Shown here one piece after another: positions 10,759-23,144 of a stretch of 64,000 nt of DNA. This DNA is from Typha latifolia (lineage: Eukaryota > Streptophyta > Magnoliopsida > Poales > Typhaceae): assembly GCA_019914945.1 (NCBI GenBank), contig CM034109.1, positions 6,572,001-6,636,000 of the forward strand. Reading direction: 5' to 3'. The position numbers and the translations under genes are program-made. A model generated the notes under the pieces. The model worked only from the letters and a program-made list of their open reading frames with translations. It searched no databases and was not told the DNA's origin. How positions within the stretch are numbered: position 1 is the stretch's first letter; each line of letters starts with the position of its first letter.

Positions 10759-13700
10759 TGCCCGAGATCGAGGTGAGATTTTGGGAATGTAGAAGAAGAG
10801 GGGGTGACGTACAAGAGAAATCATGAGAGGACGACTGGACGACGAAGAACACCCTCTAAGCTATAGTCAACCAAATATTAATGTTGAAGATCCCAAATAA
10901 GGAGTTGTTTACTCGATGAATGAGTTCAATTTTAGAAAAGTTATTATTTATTTTTAAAATATAATTAATTTTAAGAATATAATATTTTATATTTACTTGA
11001 ATTCTAGAATAAAAGTATAATAATTACATTTAATTATAAGTGAAGAAAAAGATTGACTTTATTTTTTTTTTTAAATTACCATGAAGGCCATTTAATTTAA
11101 TATAAAAGAGATTAATGGGATAGATATTAAAGGTTAATTAGTAATTAGATTGATGTGTGATATAAAATATAATTTTAAATTAAATAGTATTTATATTTTA
11201 GAATAAGAAAAAAAATTATTACTAAGTAAACGTGAGCGTGTGCGGTGGGGGGAGGGGGGTGTTAAAATATTATCCGAGTACGGATAGAGAATCTTGTGAT
11301 TATCCGCATACTATACATAACTAGTAGTAATCCAACCCCGAAACTCGTCTACCCGGCCCGACCCGACCCGTTAGTAATTTAACTTTGCCCTACCCATAAC
11401 CCAGCTCCTTCATTCTCCCTCTCTCCGACAACTCTCACTCTCCAGTCGTCACCCGCCCGACGCCGCCTCCGTCTCGCTTCGACGACTCTCCCTCTTCACC
11501 CGCCGGTCGCCGCCTCCATCTCTCTCCGATGACTCTCCCTCTTCACCTGCCAGTCACCGCTTCCAAAAATGGTCAAGCGAATCCCGAAATGAAACCGAGA
11601 CCCTTCTCTTCTCTCCTTTCTTTTCTCTACTAGATCTCCGTCGCGTTTCTTGACGCCTCGATATATTTGATCTTTAATCTTTCTAATCTGGATATTTCCT
11701 GCTAATCTCCTATCTCTCTTTGGGTTGGGCGCGGTAGCCTCTTGAAGACAACCAATACAGCAGTAAGCCTGTCTTCTATTTTAGCTTCGTCTTTTTTCCT
11801 TGATGACTGTTTACATAAATTCGTTAACTTCAGATTGTTTTTTCTGTCCTCCGTACTCCACGAATTGAGTTCATCCATTTCGTAGGTCTTGTTGTTAATG
11901 CTCAATTGATAAAATTGCGTCTTTGTCGGACTTCATAGGTGCTTTTGATCCTAGTTTGTTGTTTCCTAATGTGATTAGAGTAGGCATAAACACTGGTAGA
12001 AATCTTGCCTTATGAAGTTGGACTCGCAAGATCGCCCAACCCGAGAGCATGATGAGTGTGGGCTGTGGGCTTCCCAAAACCCCTCCCTTCTTTGGGCTAT
12101 GGGCTAGCCCAAATAATTGGTTAAGTTTTTTTAAGTTATTTGTTTAGATTGACTTTATTAAATTGAGGTCATATAAATGTAATTATCAGAAAATAACAAT
12201 TCATTGTTTAGAATATTAGAGGACATGAACTGTAGTAATCGTGAATAATATTTTATTTAAATTAATTATTTATAATAACTATTGGGTTTAGTATTCTTAA
12301 TAGTTACTTTGACTAGACCAATAATATAATACCTAAGCCCTTGATGAAAGTGCTGTATTATGTTTAATTATATAGTTCTATGATTAGATTCTTTTGCTTA
12401 TAATGTGATTATATTCATCATATTATTAGATCCATTACTGTACAGGCAGGACATCTATAACGTAGAAGGAAGCAAATAACTAAGAGCGATTAGGCAAGTG
12501 ACTCCTCTATAATTTAATGATAGTGTAAATATGATGTGATGATGCCAACGTTTTCATCTTATTGTAATATTATACATCTATGTTCATGTGTTATTTATCA
12601 ACATTTATGCATTATTATTTCATAAAGACTAAATATATGTTTTGCACATTGTATGCACTTTAGCTATGATGATCATGCCATGTGTATTAAATATTGCATC
12701 ACGTACACATATCACTAAGTAATTAGATCTCATCTTGGCAGTACCCTTATACTCAATCAACCAGGGTTAGGGGCGGAGTGCATCTATATTACTTATAAAT
12801 ATATTTGGTTCACGCTTGAGATCATTAATCCTATGAGGACAATTAGGTAAACTGTGCGTTGGATTTGAGCAGGCGTGTTTACTATCAAGTATGAAAGTCG
12901 AACACTTATTGATCTTAAAATTACTGATTGTGAGGTATGATTTATAGCTCTAGCGGTATCTGATGGCATAGGGTTATAGCACCTTTCCAAGCCGGGGGCT
13001 CGTGGTTTTCTAACACAAGGTGCGATGTCGAGTGTGATGATGGACTAACGATCGAGGTCCTTAGTCTAGCCTTCATATGCAGCGTCATCAAATATGTATA
13101 AGCAACATTAGTACTAGATATTTATCCCTCCTCATTGATTGAGACTCTAGGAGAGCTTATGATGTTATAATTTGTTATGATTTGGGAGAGCGTGCGATAT
13201 TGTTAATTGTCATGAACTTGAGACTCTGGGAGAGTATGTTCATATGAGTTATGATCTTGTTTTATTAACGAATCCCTCGTTATAAATTTATGAGTTTAAT
13301 AATACGTTGTCATTTAAGCATGATTTATATTATTGCATTTTGTATTATACTATTTTTATATTGTAAAGACGTATATTTGCTAGTTTTTATGTTTACCACC
13401 ATTTTGATGAAATATTTTTCAAATTAATAGATGCAATCAAAGTTGTGGAGAAGTAGATGATATTAGTTAGATTGTTATTTAATTTTTCTATAATAAATAT
13501 GTTACCCATGTGTGGGTATTTATCTTCTACTAGATATGTTATAGACATGTATTTTAGATAGTTGTTACGACGTGCTTGTTGGTTAATTTTGGCTTATTAT
13601 TTTGGATACAATGTAGAAATTTTTGACCAACGAATCAGGTAAATACTACGCGGGTGAATTCTATCCACGTGAAGAGCAAATGTGTTCGGTGGTGGGTATT

Positions 13701-15339
13701 TCATGGTGGGAGAATCATTTACAACTCGAGACTGCTGATCTAATTGCTTGCAAGTGGGATTGCTCACAGCTCAAGTTAAACTCGAGTAGAGCTGAGCCAA
13801 ACCTGAACAAAAATTTGGCTTGAAATTAATTTTGGGATAAGCCTGAGTAGAAGTCAGCTTGCTGCTAGCTTACATCCCCATATTGCAACTGCTAAGTTTT
13901 TCCTCCAAAGTTAACGCTGGTTGTGACTTTAAATTAATTGTTACTAGTTTCAACAAATATCCCGTTACCCTCCTAAATTTGTATGTTGTATTACTAAATC
14001 GCCCTACTCTTTTTGTCTGAATACTTATTAAATGAACAGAAGTATGGTCATTTAAATTAATTATGTCATCTTTGTAGAATTGCAGCTGAGTCAAAGTAAA
14101 ACGTAAGAAAGGTGTAATGACCATACTTACTTTGGAGTTATAGAAACCCAAAGAAAATTATCCTTATAGAACATAGACTCGTCCAATCGAACAAATGCAT
14201 GCATCTGTAATTTTGTCATTGCAAAAGAGTTGAGTACTCTTAGCTCTGTAGATATTATGTTTTTTGCCTTTGGACCGTGAGATAAGGAGAGGTTATCAAG
14301 ATAAAAAATCCCCTTCATGCTGAAACTTGTATGCCAAATTTTGGAAGAAACTAGAATAAGAAAACAGAATAAATGGCAATTATGCGAATAACTTTATGAA
14401 TAAAATTTTAGAATATCTTATCAAATTGTTCCAACATGTAAATAACCTATTTGGCCCTCTCCAATAATATATTAAAATATATTATCGAATTGTAATGCAA
14501 CTATATAATATATAATTACCGAATTTTAATGTAACTACGGAGTATATTACTGAATTTCATGATGTTTATCAACCTTCTAAAATTATCTCTCATGTTTTCC
14601 CAAGTTGAGTCAATATAGAATAACCTTTTACACATAATGACTCAAAACAATTAACCCAATTTAAGTCAATAAACCTTAAACGTAATAAACATACTACTAC
14701 TACTATTATTACATTCTAAATTTTATCTGGCCAAGTTTACCCTTGATTTATCCATATATGCTAACTAAACTCTACTTTAGATTTAGCATTTTTTTACTAT
14801 TATTATAAGGTATTATTATTGCTAGCCCTTTGGACTCTACCTCTTTTTCACGTAGAATTTTTATTTATTTTATTGCAACATTATGACCCTTCAATATCTA
14901 ATATCTCTTGTCTTTTTAGTGGTGTTATTGAAAAACATAACGCAATCTTTTTACCCTCCAATATTTTTTATCTTTCGCTAAAAGTAGGGTAATGATATCT
15001 TTCGCCTAAGATTAATCACACGATGATTTTTAATGAGAAAAAAAAAAATTAACAAATAACTAATGGAATAGTACTAAAATAGCCGAAGAGTCTTATATTG
15101 TACGAGTGTTTATGTGACCAAATTTCAGCAACACTGATTGAACCGGAACACCGTTAAATTTTTACTTCTTTAAAAGAGTCGTAAACAAATAAAAAAAAGT
15201 TATGCAAAAATTGATTGAATGTATAACTGTCCCTTATTATCACTATCCTAAATGCATAATCCTGTGCATGTCAAACAGTATAATTACATCAACATCAGCT
15301 ACCTTAATAAAATAAAAAGTCAGCCCCCATAGACTATCT

Positions 15340-15375
15340 AATTAATTAATTAATTAATTAATTAATTAATTAATT
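15340..15375. repeat. (TTAA)n microsatellite
   Basis: Perfect tetranucleotide run (attaattaatt...). Confidence 0.9.
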
Positions 15376-15699
15376 GGGGCATAATACACTTAATTACACC
15401 CGTGAGGCTAAAAAAGTCCAACTCCTTAGGATGTAGACTAACCCCATGCATCCAAACCTCAAAAAGTTCTCCTCTCTTTTGCTCGCCAATTGGGCGTACG
15501 TCATGTCTCGTGGACGTAACCAACGTTAGAGTTGAAATAGTAACTCCCTACTAATTTCACGTGTTCTCATATGGTCGGTACTCCGTACCCACCACTTCGT
15601 GTCTTGGTGGGCCCCTCCTTCCGTCCAGATGTTGGGGCCCATCAATTTCATTACTATTTCCTCTCTTCTTCTTCTTTTTTAAACATTATCTTGGAGAAA

Positions 15700-15706
<7 letters not shown>

Positions 15707-15747
<41 letters not shown>
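15707..15747. repeat. (TA)n microsatellite
   Basis: Perfect TA run immediately left of a hAT-type insertion. Confidence 0.9.
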
Positions 15748-15751
<4 letters not shown>

Positions 15752-15776
15752 GGATGATCTCATAGTACTTTGAGAC

Positions 15777-16420
15777 TAGGAGGGGTAAAAGTTAACCCGA
15801 GGTAATAATTTGACACGGTAATTAGACTTTTAAATAAGTTTAAATTTGGTTCAATAGGGTTGGGGTAATAAATGGACTTAACCTATCTAGTTCGTGTTTA
15901 TTATCTTAACTACTCAATTAACTCACCTATGACCGCTTATCTATTTATAACACAATAGCCTGGTTATAACCCAATTAACTTATTTATGATATGAATAACT
16001 CATTATGACACAATTAACTTATTTATGATATGAAAAAATATATTTATAATAGCCCAACTAACTTATTTATGTCATGACTAATCTACTATGACATGATTAA
16101 CTTATTTATGACATGAAAAAATATGTGTATAATCCCAACTAATTTGTTTATAACATAAAAAGCCCATTACGACATGATTAACTAGTTTATAATATGAAAA
16201 AAATATTTATAATTCGAATAAATTCCTTTACAATTCAAATAAATCTATCTATAACCCATATAATTTATAAAAGTGTTATCCTATGACTCACTTATAAATC
16301 ATGTGACCTAATATTTAATAAATGAGTCGTAGTCATATTTAAGTATAAATTTTTATTCGTTTAATAAATGGGTCATATTAATATTAGTACTATTCTAACC
16401 CGACCAGATTACCATCCTTA
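15777..16420. mobile_element. Non-autonomous hAT-type element, 644 bp
   Basis: The left end taggaggggtaa and the inverted right end taaggatggtaa match at 9 of 12 positions. The element is flanked by tttgagac (15769-15776) and cttgagac (16421-16428), a 7/8 match to the 8-bp target duplication expected of hAT transposons. The interior is rich in 'aactNatttatgacatgaa' and 'aacccgac' words and encodes nothing. It resembles the copy at 38381-38838. Confidence 0.78.
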
Positions 16421-18220
16421 CTTGAGACAATCAAATTACAAATACATTTATTACTATATATATAGTAATAAATGTAAATCCCATCAATAAATATAATATA
16501 TATATATATATATATGCGGATTACAAAAATAATATATATAGATTTCATAGTTAAATGTGTACTAAAAATATGTACCATAAAATTTGCATCCTTTCTATAA
16601 TTGTAATATTCCCCTACCCAGTAAAAAGTTAGTATTTATGTTACCATTAAGCAATTTATTAAAAGGTAGTTTTATACTAACATTACATATCTGGTTACTA
16701 ATTGAAATGAACATAAATAATCACAAGTCGAAAGATTTAGAATTAGTTTATGTACAAAATATAAAATGTTTTCACATAAATTACTAAGTAAGAGAATAAT
16801 ATTATTTAAATATAAGGAATTAAATGTTAAAAAATTATTCTGGCTCCTATTATTGTAAATTACTATCAACAATTTCCAAATAACTAATATTTTAAGAGAG
16901 GTAAGTTATCCACACGGATTATACCTCAAAATCTAAGAAAGGGCGGACTTTAATTTTTCATCGATCTACATAATGATAATAAAATTAAAAACCAATATAT
17001 TTGAATAGCAATAAGTGTTTTTATCTCTTTGTTCTAATATTTTAGTCGGAGGTTACTTTAATATGATAAGATAAGATAAGAAAAGAATTTTTGTTTACAG
17101 AAAACCTAGTTTTCTTACTAACAACAAAAGATAAGGGAAGAGACCCCTTGGGGCATGCTTGAACTTCTTGTGATTAGAGAGGAAGAGACAAAGATAATGG
17201 AGAAGAGATGAGAGGGTTTGAGAAGTTGGAAAACTTGAGCTTGTCACCACTTTAGGAATTTGGTGAAGACAATGAGTTGAAAAAAAAATTCAAAATATGT
17301 TAATGTTTAATGCTAGAGAAGGGAGAGAAGTAGAAAGATAAAATATATTTTTATACTTTATAAATGTTAGGAGATCTCTATGCATTTAATGTAGAGAGAG
17401 ATTCTCAATTTGATATAAGAGTAATTTTGATATTTAAAAAAAATTAGGTGAAACTTTAAAGTAAAAGTAGAATAGATAAAAGATGCAAAAATATAAATTA
17501 TATTAGTTTACCATGCAAATCACTTGAATTAATTTACTTCCATATTAGAATAAATTAACATTATAACCTATATAAAAATGATAATACTAAACTTTCCTAA
17601 TTACCTCCTCTTTTATTTTAGGTAACACTGAAATGGTCGTCTCAACAACAAATGAGACCACGAAAGTACGTTAAAGGGCTGTTTTACAACAACAACAAAA
17701 ATTAAACTAATATAAATTATATCTAATGTATTTGGATAATTAAAGTAAGATTTAAATTTTAAAAAAAAAACTTATACATGCTTTTTAATAGTTGAAGGGG
17801 CTCCCATTCCCATTAGCATTCCCATATGTGATAGTTTGCCTTTATTGGCTTGTATTAATATGTTTTACCACTAGGTAACATTAGACTTAGTTTACAACAG
17901 GTATCCTAGATTATTACCTTGTTATGTTTCTTTTAGCCAAACACACTCTTAATTGAACTAATATGACACGTCGGATTCGAGTTGAGGGGGCCACTCGAAG
18001 TCCCTTTTGTGAGCTAATGCAACGTGAGTTGCATGGGTCGAGTGGGGTCTAGAGGAAAACGCTTCCTACTTGTCAACAGAGAGAGACAGTAACGAGTCCC
18101 AGTATTAGATAATCCCAGAAAGAAGACAACGTATAGACAAAGTTTGGTCGGAAGCTTCACTAATGTTAGGGGACAGAGTAATGAAAAAAGTGACTTATGC
18201 ATGCATATAGCCAGAGACAC

Positions 18221-18223
<3 letters not shown>

Positions 18224-18272
<49 letters not shown>
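18224..18272. repeat. (AG)n microsatellite
   Basis: Uninterrupted AG run of about 49 bases. Confidence 0.95.
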
Positions 18273-18274
<2 letters not shown>

Positions 18275-18986
18275 TTAAAGACAGGAGGTCCCATTAAGTA
18301 GAAGTTGGGTTTCAGCTCAGGGAGCACCCGTCTCTAGCATTGTCTAAAACCATTGAACCTTATGATCAGAGCAATTGTTGCACCAAGAATTTTCTAAGTC
18401 TAAGTTGGAAGAAGACCTAAAAAAAAAAGTAATAAAGACTTGGTTAATTTATGAAGATATGATAGTAATATATACTGCCAAACATATTCTTCTCTTGTTA
18501 AACTTTCTTAATTTTCTATTACTTAATAATAATACTCCACAAACCCATCCATTGATGAGTACTTGAGGATCTGAATATTATGTAATTGTTTCAGTCTATG
18601 GTCTACGTGCATGGCACATACATTCCCTTTCTTTTTCTTGAGTAATAGTAAGTACGTTCTCAAAACTCATGCAAAACTAGCACATTTGCATCTAGTAAAC
18701 ATATTTAAGGGGTAATATACACTTGATTTGATTAACATGCTATAATTGTCGTCATATAGAAATTGAAAACATTATCAAGTAGTGGTATGAATATAACCTC
18801 AAGAATTAATATATCAAACGCGGAATTTAGTGATTCATTATAATAGTGGATTAATTTGTCGTAGTAACATGATCTTCTTTTAGCTAGCCCACTTGCAAGA
18901 ACCTGACATATATACGTGGTGCCCCATTATAATTAATCAACAATAAATAAATAAAAAGAACCCAGCTAACAATAATAGGCACATTG

Positions 18987-18989
<3 letters not shown>

Positions 18990-19040
<51 letters not shown>
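18990..19040. repeat. (TA)n microsatellite
   Basis: Uninterrupted TA run of about 51 bases. Confidence 0.95.
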
Positions 19041-19043
<3 letters not shown>

Positions 19044-20250
19044 GTGTTGCACACTTGCTCCAGAGTATAAGTAGAGCCGAATGAGTGCTAATAAGCCTAA
19101 TATATGCATGTATACTAAGCTTATAGGTACTGTATGATTAAGGGATATGTATATATGCATGGTTTTATTGTAATGCAAGAATAGAAATATATGCACTCTG
19201 ATTATTCTCAGAACTTATTAATGTGCTATAATACTTGCATTAAAAAGTATGCACGCAAAAACACTTCATCTGGTATATAAAGGAATCAAAATATTATAAC
19301 CAGTACTAATTCCTATACCTACAAGCAGATCATCCAGTATAATATTCAAAGGAGAATAAGCTATGCTCTCACGTTCATTCCTGGATAAATTAAATTATGC
19401 GGTCGGTTTGTTCTCTAAACATGTTGATTAATCATATGAATAACATGACTTTTTTAGGTTAAATTTCACAAATAGCCGTAGTCTCACATGGATCGAACTT
19501 TAACCCACTTGCAACCAGTAATGATAGTGCATGCTCCTATGATCAACAACAAAAGAACCTAACTAGCTGTAATCGACACAAAGCTAATTAATAAATCTGG
19601 TGGTGTTACACCAAATGTACGTTAAACGTGATGATTGCACAAGATCTTAGAAGTTTTATGATTGAATATTGATAATGGAAGACTCAAAGTATGAAAACAA
19701 CGACTTAAAACTCTTGAAAACTATATCTTTTTTTTCTTCTTCTAAAGTAATCACACCACGTTGGATCCCATTACAATTCAAAACAGACAGTAGATGGTAG
19801 GCAAGTTTTGAAGAGACGAAAGCAACTAAAAACGCACCCTATCTAATGGAAAATGGACAAGGCTAACTCTCGTTTTTCTTTTAGAAGAAACCATTGCATG
19901 GCAGATCCATTGTTAGTGTTGAATTTTAATTCGTTGACTAATATAGCATTTCAGTTTGACAAAAAAATTTATAAGCGCAATAAGCATAATATTTGGGTAG
20001 AGTAACCCTATGCATGCATGCATGCAAGCATGCACGCAAAAGCTAGAAGATATCGTAACTTGTAATTAGGTTTTAGACAGCAGGAGATATAACACAATGG
20101 ATAGATCTCTTCCATCAATAAAAGTTTTCCCATTCCATCGGAACAATTTTGTACAATTAATTAACCTCCAAAAATGGTTACCTTTTCACTGTAACATATA
20201 CATTTATACATGTTATATTTACTCAGGTCTGATATGTTTGCTATCATGGC

Positions 20251-21600
20251 TCAAATTCTTAGCAATTGCATCAAGTTGCCTACTTGCCTTGCAGCTTCTT
20301 GCCATTGCCATGCATCCAGTTTCTGATTGCAAACAAAATCTATTGCTCTAGTAATTAGATCACTCCCTCCCTTCTTCATCTGCGCTGCCATCTTCGGGCA
20401 CTTCAATAACCCTATATAAGCATCCAAGTCATGAACACATGCAGGGTTCTTCACCTTGAAGAAGTCCAAGGCTAACTCTACTCCCACATGAGCATAACAT
20501 GAGCAGCTCCAAGGGAGCTCATACCTACCACCCAAAAACCTAGAATTCTCATTGAGGAAAACTCCGGGCAGCTTTGTCACCGGATCGTTGACGTTAGCGA
20601 CGCGCAGGACCTTCACGCCGAGGTCCTCGCACCGCTGCTTGAACCCTAGGTTCCCGACCCTCGGCCCGCCGAATGAATACACGGTGATCGGCACTTCCCG
20701 GCTACCGCCGTCTCGGTTCAAGCCGAGCTCTGCTAGGTCGTAACCTAGAAGAAGAGCCAGTGAACTCCCCATGCTATGACCTGCCAGTGTGATGCTTAAT
20801 TCCTCATCTTTGTAGAGGTTGACCAGTCTCGACACCTCGGCCAGGAGTTGCTCGCGGCAGCTGCCGCTGCCGAACTTGCACGAGCTGTCGTTGGAGGTGT
20901 AGAGGCTGAGGAAGCCCGACTCGACCTTGACGTCGGGCCGGGGGTCGTGCGGGTCGAGTCGCGCCGGCTCGAGCGAGCTCATGAAATTGGCGATCCACTC
21001 GGTGTTCGTCACCGTCCCCCGGAACGAGACTAACACATCTCTCCTCCCTAATCTCTTCACCTCCTCGTCGTCGGACACCGCCACGTACCCGATCCACCGC
21101 CCGCAGCACGTGCCGGCCTGCGTCGGGATGCTGATGTCCGGCGTCGCGTAGATGTACTTGGTGATGCGATAGCCGGAGCCTTCCATGCCGACCTCGCGGA
21201 GCATCCGGCTCTTCCCGTACTTGCAATTGAGGTAGCGCTTCGAAGCTGGGTCGAGGTCGAAGGCTTTGTAGCACGCGGCGACGAACTCGCCGTACCGGAC
21301 GATCTCCTGGCGGAGGATGGGGTTGAGGGGCTCCACGAGGTCCTCCCAGTCGTCGGACCCTTGGATCTCCCGCCACATGCAGGCGAGAGGCGGACTCGCC
21401 GCCTTGGCCCGGGCGGACGCGCGGTTGAGCGCGGCGGTGGACGGGGAAGCCGATATGGCTATCGTCTTTTGCTGCTGGGGGGCCAAGGTGGAGACCGCGA
21501 CGGCAGTAGCCGAAGCCCGGAGGCGGCGTGATGGGACCCCGCCGCCCGAGGCTAAGTATGATGTGTTCGATATAGAGAAGGACGAAGACGCCGCCGCCAT
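20251..21600 (-). CDS. Chloroplast-type class I phospholipase A1 (DAD1-like lipase), intronless
   Basis: The 449-residue protein would release sn-1 fatty acids from plastid glycerolipids, the step that in relatives such as DAD1 and DONGLE feeds jasmonate synthesis. I infer the localisation from the Ser/Ala/Arg-rich N-terminus (about residues 1-70, almost no acidic residues), typical of a plastid transit peptide. The mature part opens with [17 protein letters not shown] (76-92). The lipase-3 fold shows the FRGT oxyanion motif (193-196), the nucleophile Ser276 in GHSMG, Asp339 in NVNDP and His390 in VHDLDAY. The triad is therefore intact. The closest family by memory is the PLA1-I-alpha group. 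The frame stays open 125 codons upstream through a (TA)n tract, but the ATG at 21600 is chosen because the transit peptide and homology begin there. The coding region is GC-rich and single-exon, which is normal for this family. Confidence 0.95.
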   Translation of the reverse strand: MAAASSSFSISNTSYLASGGGVPSRRLRASATAVAVSTLAPQQQKTIAISASPSTAALNRASARAKAASPPLACMWREIQGSDDWEDLVEPLNPILRQEIVRYGEFVAACYKAFDLDPASKRYLNCKYGKSRMLREVGMEGSGYRITKYIYATPDISIPTQAGTCCGRWIGYVAVSDDEEVKRLGRRDVLVSFRGTVTNTEWIANFMSSLEPARLDPHDPRPDVKVESGFLSLYTSNDSSCKFGSGSCREQLLAEVSRLVNLYKDEELSITLAGHSMGSSLALLLGYDLAELGLNRDGGSREVPITVYSFGGPRVGNLGFKQRCEDLGVKVLRVANVNDPVTKLPGVFLNENSRFLGGRYELPWSCSCYAHVGVELALDFFKVKNPACVHDLDAYIGLLKCPKMAAQMKKGGSDLITRAIDFVCNQKLDAWQWQEAARQVGNLMQLLRI

Positions 21601-21623
21601 TAGATGTTCTGGCGAGGAATGAA

Positions 21624-21701
21624 GAGGGAGAGACAGACAGAGAGAGAGAGAGAGGAGAGTGTGAGTTTTTGAGGTGCGAATTAAGGAGAGAAGGGTGTGA
21701 A

Positions 21702-21750
<49 letters not shown>
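21624..21750 (-). promoter_or_regulatory. PLA1 leader and TA-rich core promoter candidate
   Basis: Reading toward the gene, a (TA)n run (21750-21708) lies about 110-150 bp before the ATG, followed by a CT-rich leader with a (CT)n tract (21652-21624). The TA run could serve as a TATA region, giving a 5' UTR of roughly 80 bases. This is inference from spacing and composition only. Confidence 0.4.
21708..21750. repeat. (TA)n microsatellite upstream of PLA1
   Basis: Perfect TA run of about 43 bases in the 5' flank of the phospholipase gene. It produces a spurious Ile-Tyr repeat when translated. Confidence 0.95.
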
Positions 21751-21752
<2 letters not shown>

Positions 21753-22110
21753 CATATGTGGGTATGGTGAGGAAGAACCGACCGTTGGCCTGGGGGGTAA
21801 CGAAGCGCATGTTTGGCGTGAGATTTGACCGGGAATACACGAGTAAGAATTTTTTTTGCCTGTGGAGTGGTCGGTTGAGTGCCGATTCCGGCTGGGAAAT
21901 AAGCTGAAAAGTACGGGGTTTCATGAAGGAGACGAGAAGGATCGCATAAAGTAAGGGGGCTCTCTTTTCGCACATAACACCCTATCTTCTTATATTATTT
22001 GATAAAACTTACTTTCTTTTCTTAAAATCTCTACAATAAATATTCTTCACCTGCCCTTACCATTAGGATTCTAGCCTAATTGCAATCGCTTAAATAATAT
22101 AATTATCTTA

Positions 22111-22138
22111 TATTATTATTATTATTATTATTATTATT
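22111..22138. repeat. (ATT)n microsatellite
   Basis: Trinucleotide run of about nine units. Confidence 0.9.
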
Positions 22139-22794
22139 CGTGTATTAGCATCAAATTTAATCTCTGCCCATTTGAGATATCTTTTTTCACAATCTCCTTT
22201 CCAAGCATTACACTTGGTATCCCTCTCTACTCATACATTATATTTAATGTCTACAAATAAAAGTATATATACTAGAAATAATTCTCGCAAAATAAAAAGG
22301 AGTGCTTTTTTCTAGAAATATATCAAAAACAGGGAGCTCTTGCACAATAAGATCACAAAGCAGGCGGTGTTTTGGAAATTCGCAGAAGGATCTATGCTCC
22401 CTTTGAGGTGGGGCTTTTTGTGATCCCAAGGGGGTTGACTTTATCATGAGTACGAGAGAAATTTAAGAGCATTATTATTTTTATTTTTTCCTATTATTTC
22501 ATGTCCTCATCTCACGGATATACATACAATATTATTAGCACTTCCGAACGCCAAAATATATATGCGAGCTACCTTATTCTATAATAAATAAATAAATTAA
22601 TTAATTAATGCCTCCTTGTTTATATTTTTATTCCGTGGCTCGTGCTATTGTTAGTTGTGGTTGGACTATTGGAACTCGGAGTGTGACTTTCAACACGGCA
22701 GCAGTGGGGTGAATCGCCGCCGTTTTCCAACGCGGTACATACCAGGTGATAAAAGATTTATTCCTTTGCAGACTTTTGTATCAGGTGGTTGACC

Positions 22795-22795
<1 letters not shown>

Positions 22796-22831
<36 letters not shown>
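22796..22831. repeat. (TA)n microsatellite
   Basis: Perfect TA run. Confidence 0.92.
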
Positions 22832-22832
<1 letters not shown>

Positions 22833-23097
22833 CTATAGGGATCTCAAAATATTTTAAGAGTAGGCCTAATATTATATCTGTTTATAACTTTACCAATGTC
22901 TTTGCGTTTGTAAAGCCTGGTCTAATCCATCCTAATTATGAATGATTATTTGACCCACAGACCTTTTTTTAAAATAAAAAAAAATACTCTAACAGAAGCA
23001 GAATATTAAATTTTAGTCATTTATTGTTGATAATTTTAATATAAAAGTATATATTTTTAGCACTTAAATGTCAACCCTTTTATATCTATTCAAATTG

Positions 23098-23099
23098 TA

Positions 23100-23139
<40 letters not shown>

Positions 23140-23144
23140 TTTTT
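23098..23144. repeat. (TA)n followed by an oligo-T tract
   Basis: A TA run to 23121 followed directly by about 23 T residues. Confidence 0.92.

Larger units (their letters stand above)
10759..15776. other. Intergenic, divergent upstream region of the HAD gene
   Basis: 10860-11330 is AT-rich promoter-side sequence. 11390-11640 is a C/T- and CG-rich island with imperfect copies of a unit of about 47 bp (gactctccctcttcacc...). It could be a transcript leader, but it has no sustained reading frame. 12100-13620 is repeat-like, with the phrase 'gagactctRggagag' at about 13139 and 13218. 13720-13875 contains a fragment of a 'gctcgag'-rich hAT family. The rest is plain AT-rich DNA with (TAAT)n at 15340-15375 and (TA)n at 15707-15747. 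Confidence 0.5.
16421..20250. other. AT-rich intergenic DNA downstream of PLA1
   Basis: No gene was recognised. It holds microsatellites at 16494-16516 (TA), 18224-18272 (AG) and 18990-19040 (TA). The last 150 bases before 20251 would be the 3' UTR of the minus-strand PLA1 gene. Confidence 0.6.

Noticed and set aside
11390..11660. Possible plus-strand gene start in a GC-rich leader-like island
   Set aside because: The composition resembles a 5' leader, but the ATGs open only short frames and no downstream exons with recognisable protein were found.
20848..21622. Plus-strand open frames antisense to PLA1
   Set aside because: Low-complexity frames expected opposite a GC-rich coding sequence. 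No domains.
20804..21973. 389-codon minus-strand open frame overlapping PLA1
   Set aside because: It is the shifted frame of the GC-rich PLA1 gene. Its sequence is Arg/Pro/Gly-rich without domain motifs, whereas the other frame has a complete lipase triad.
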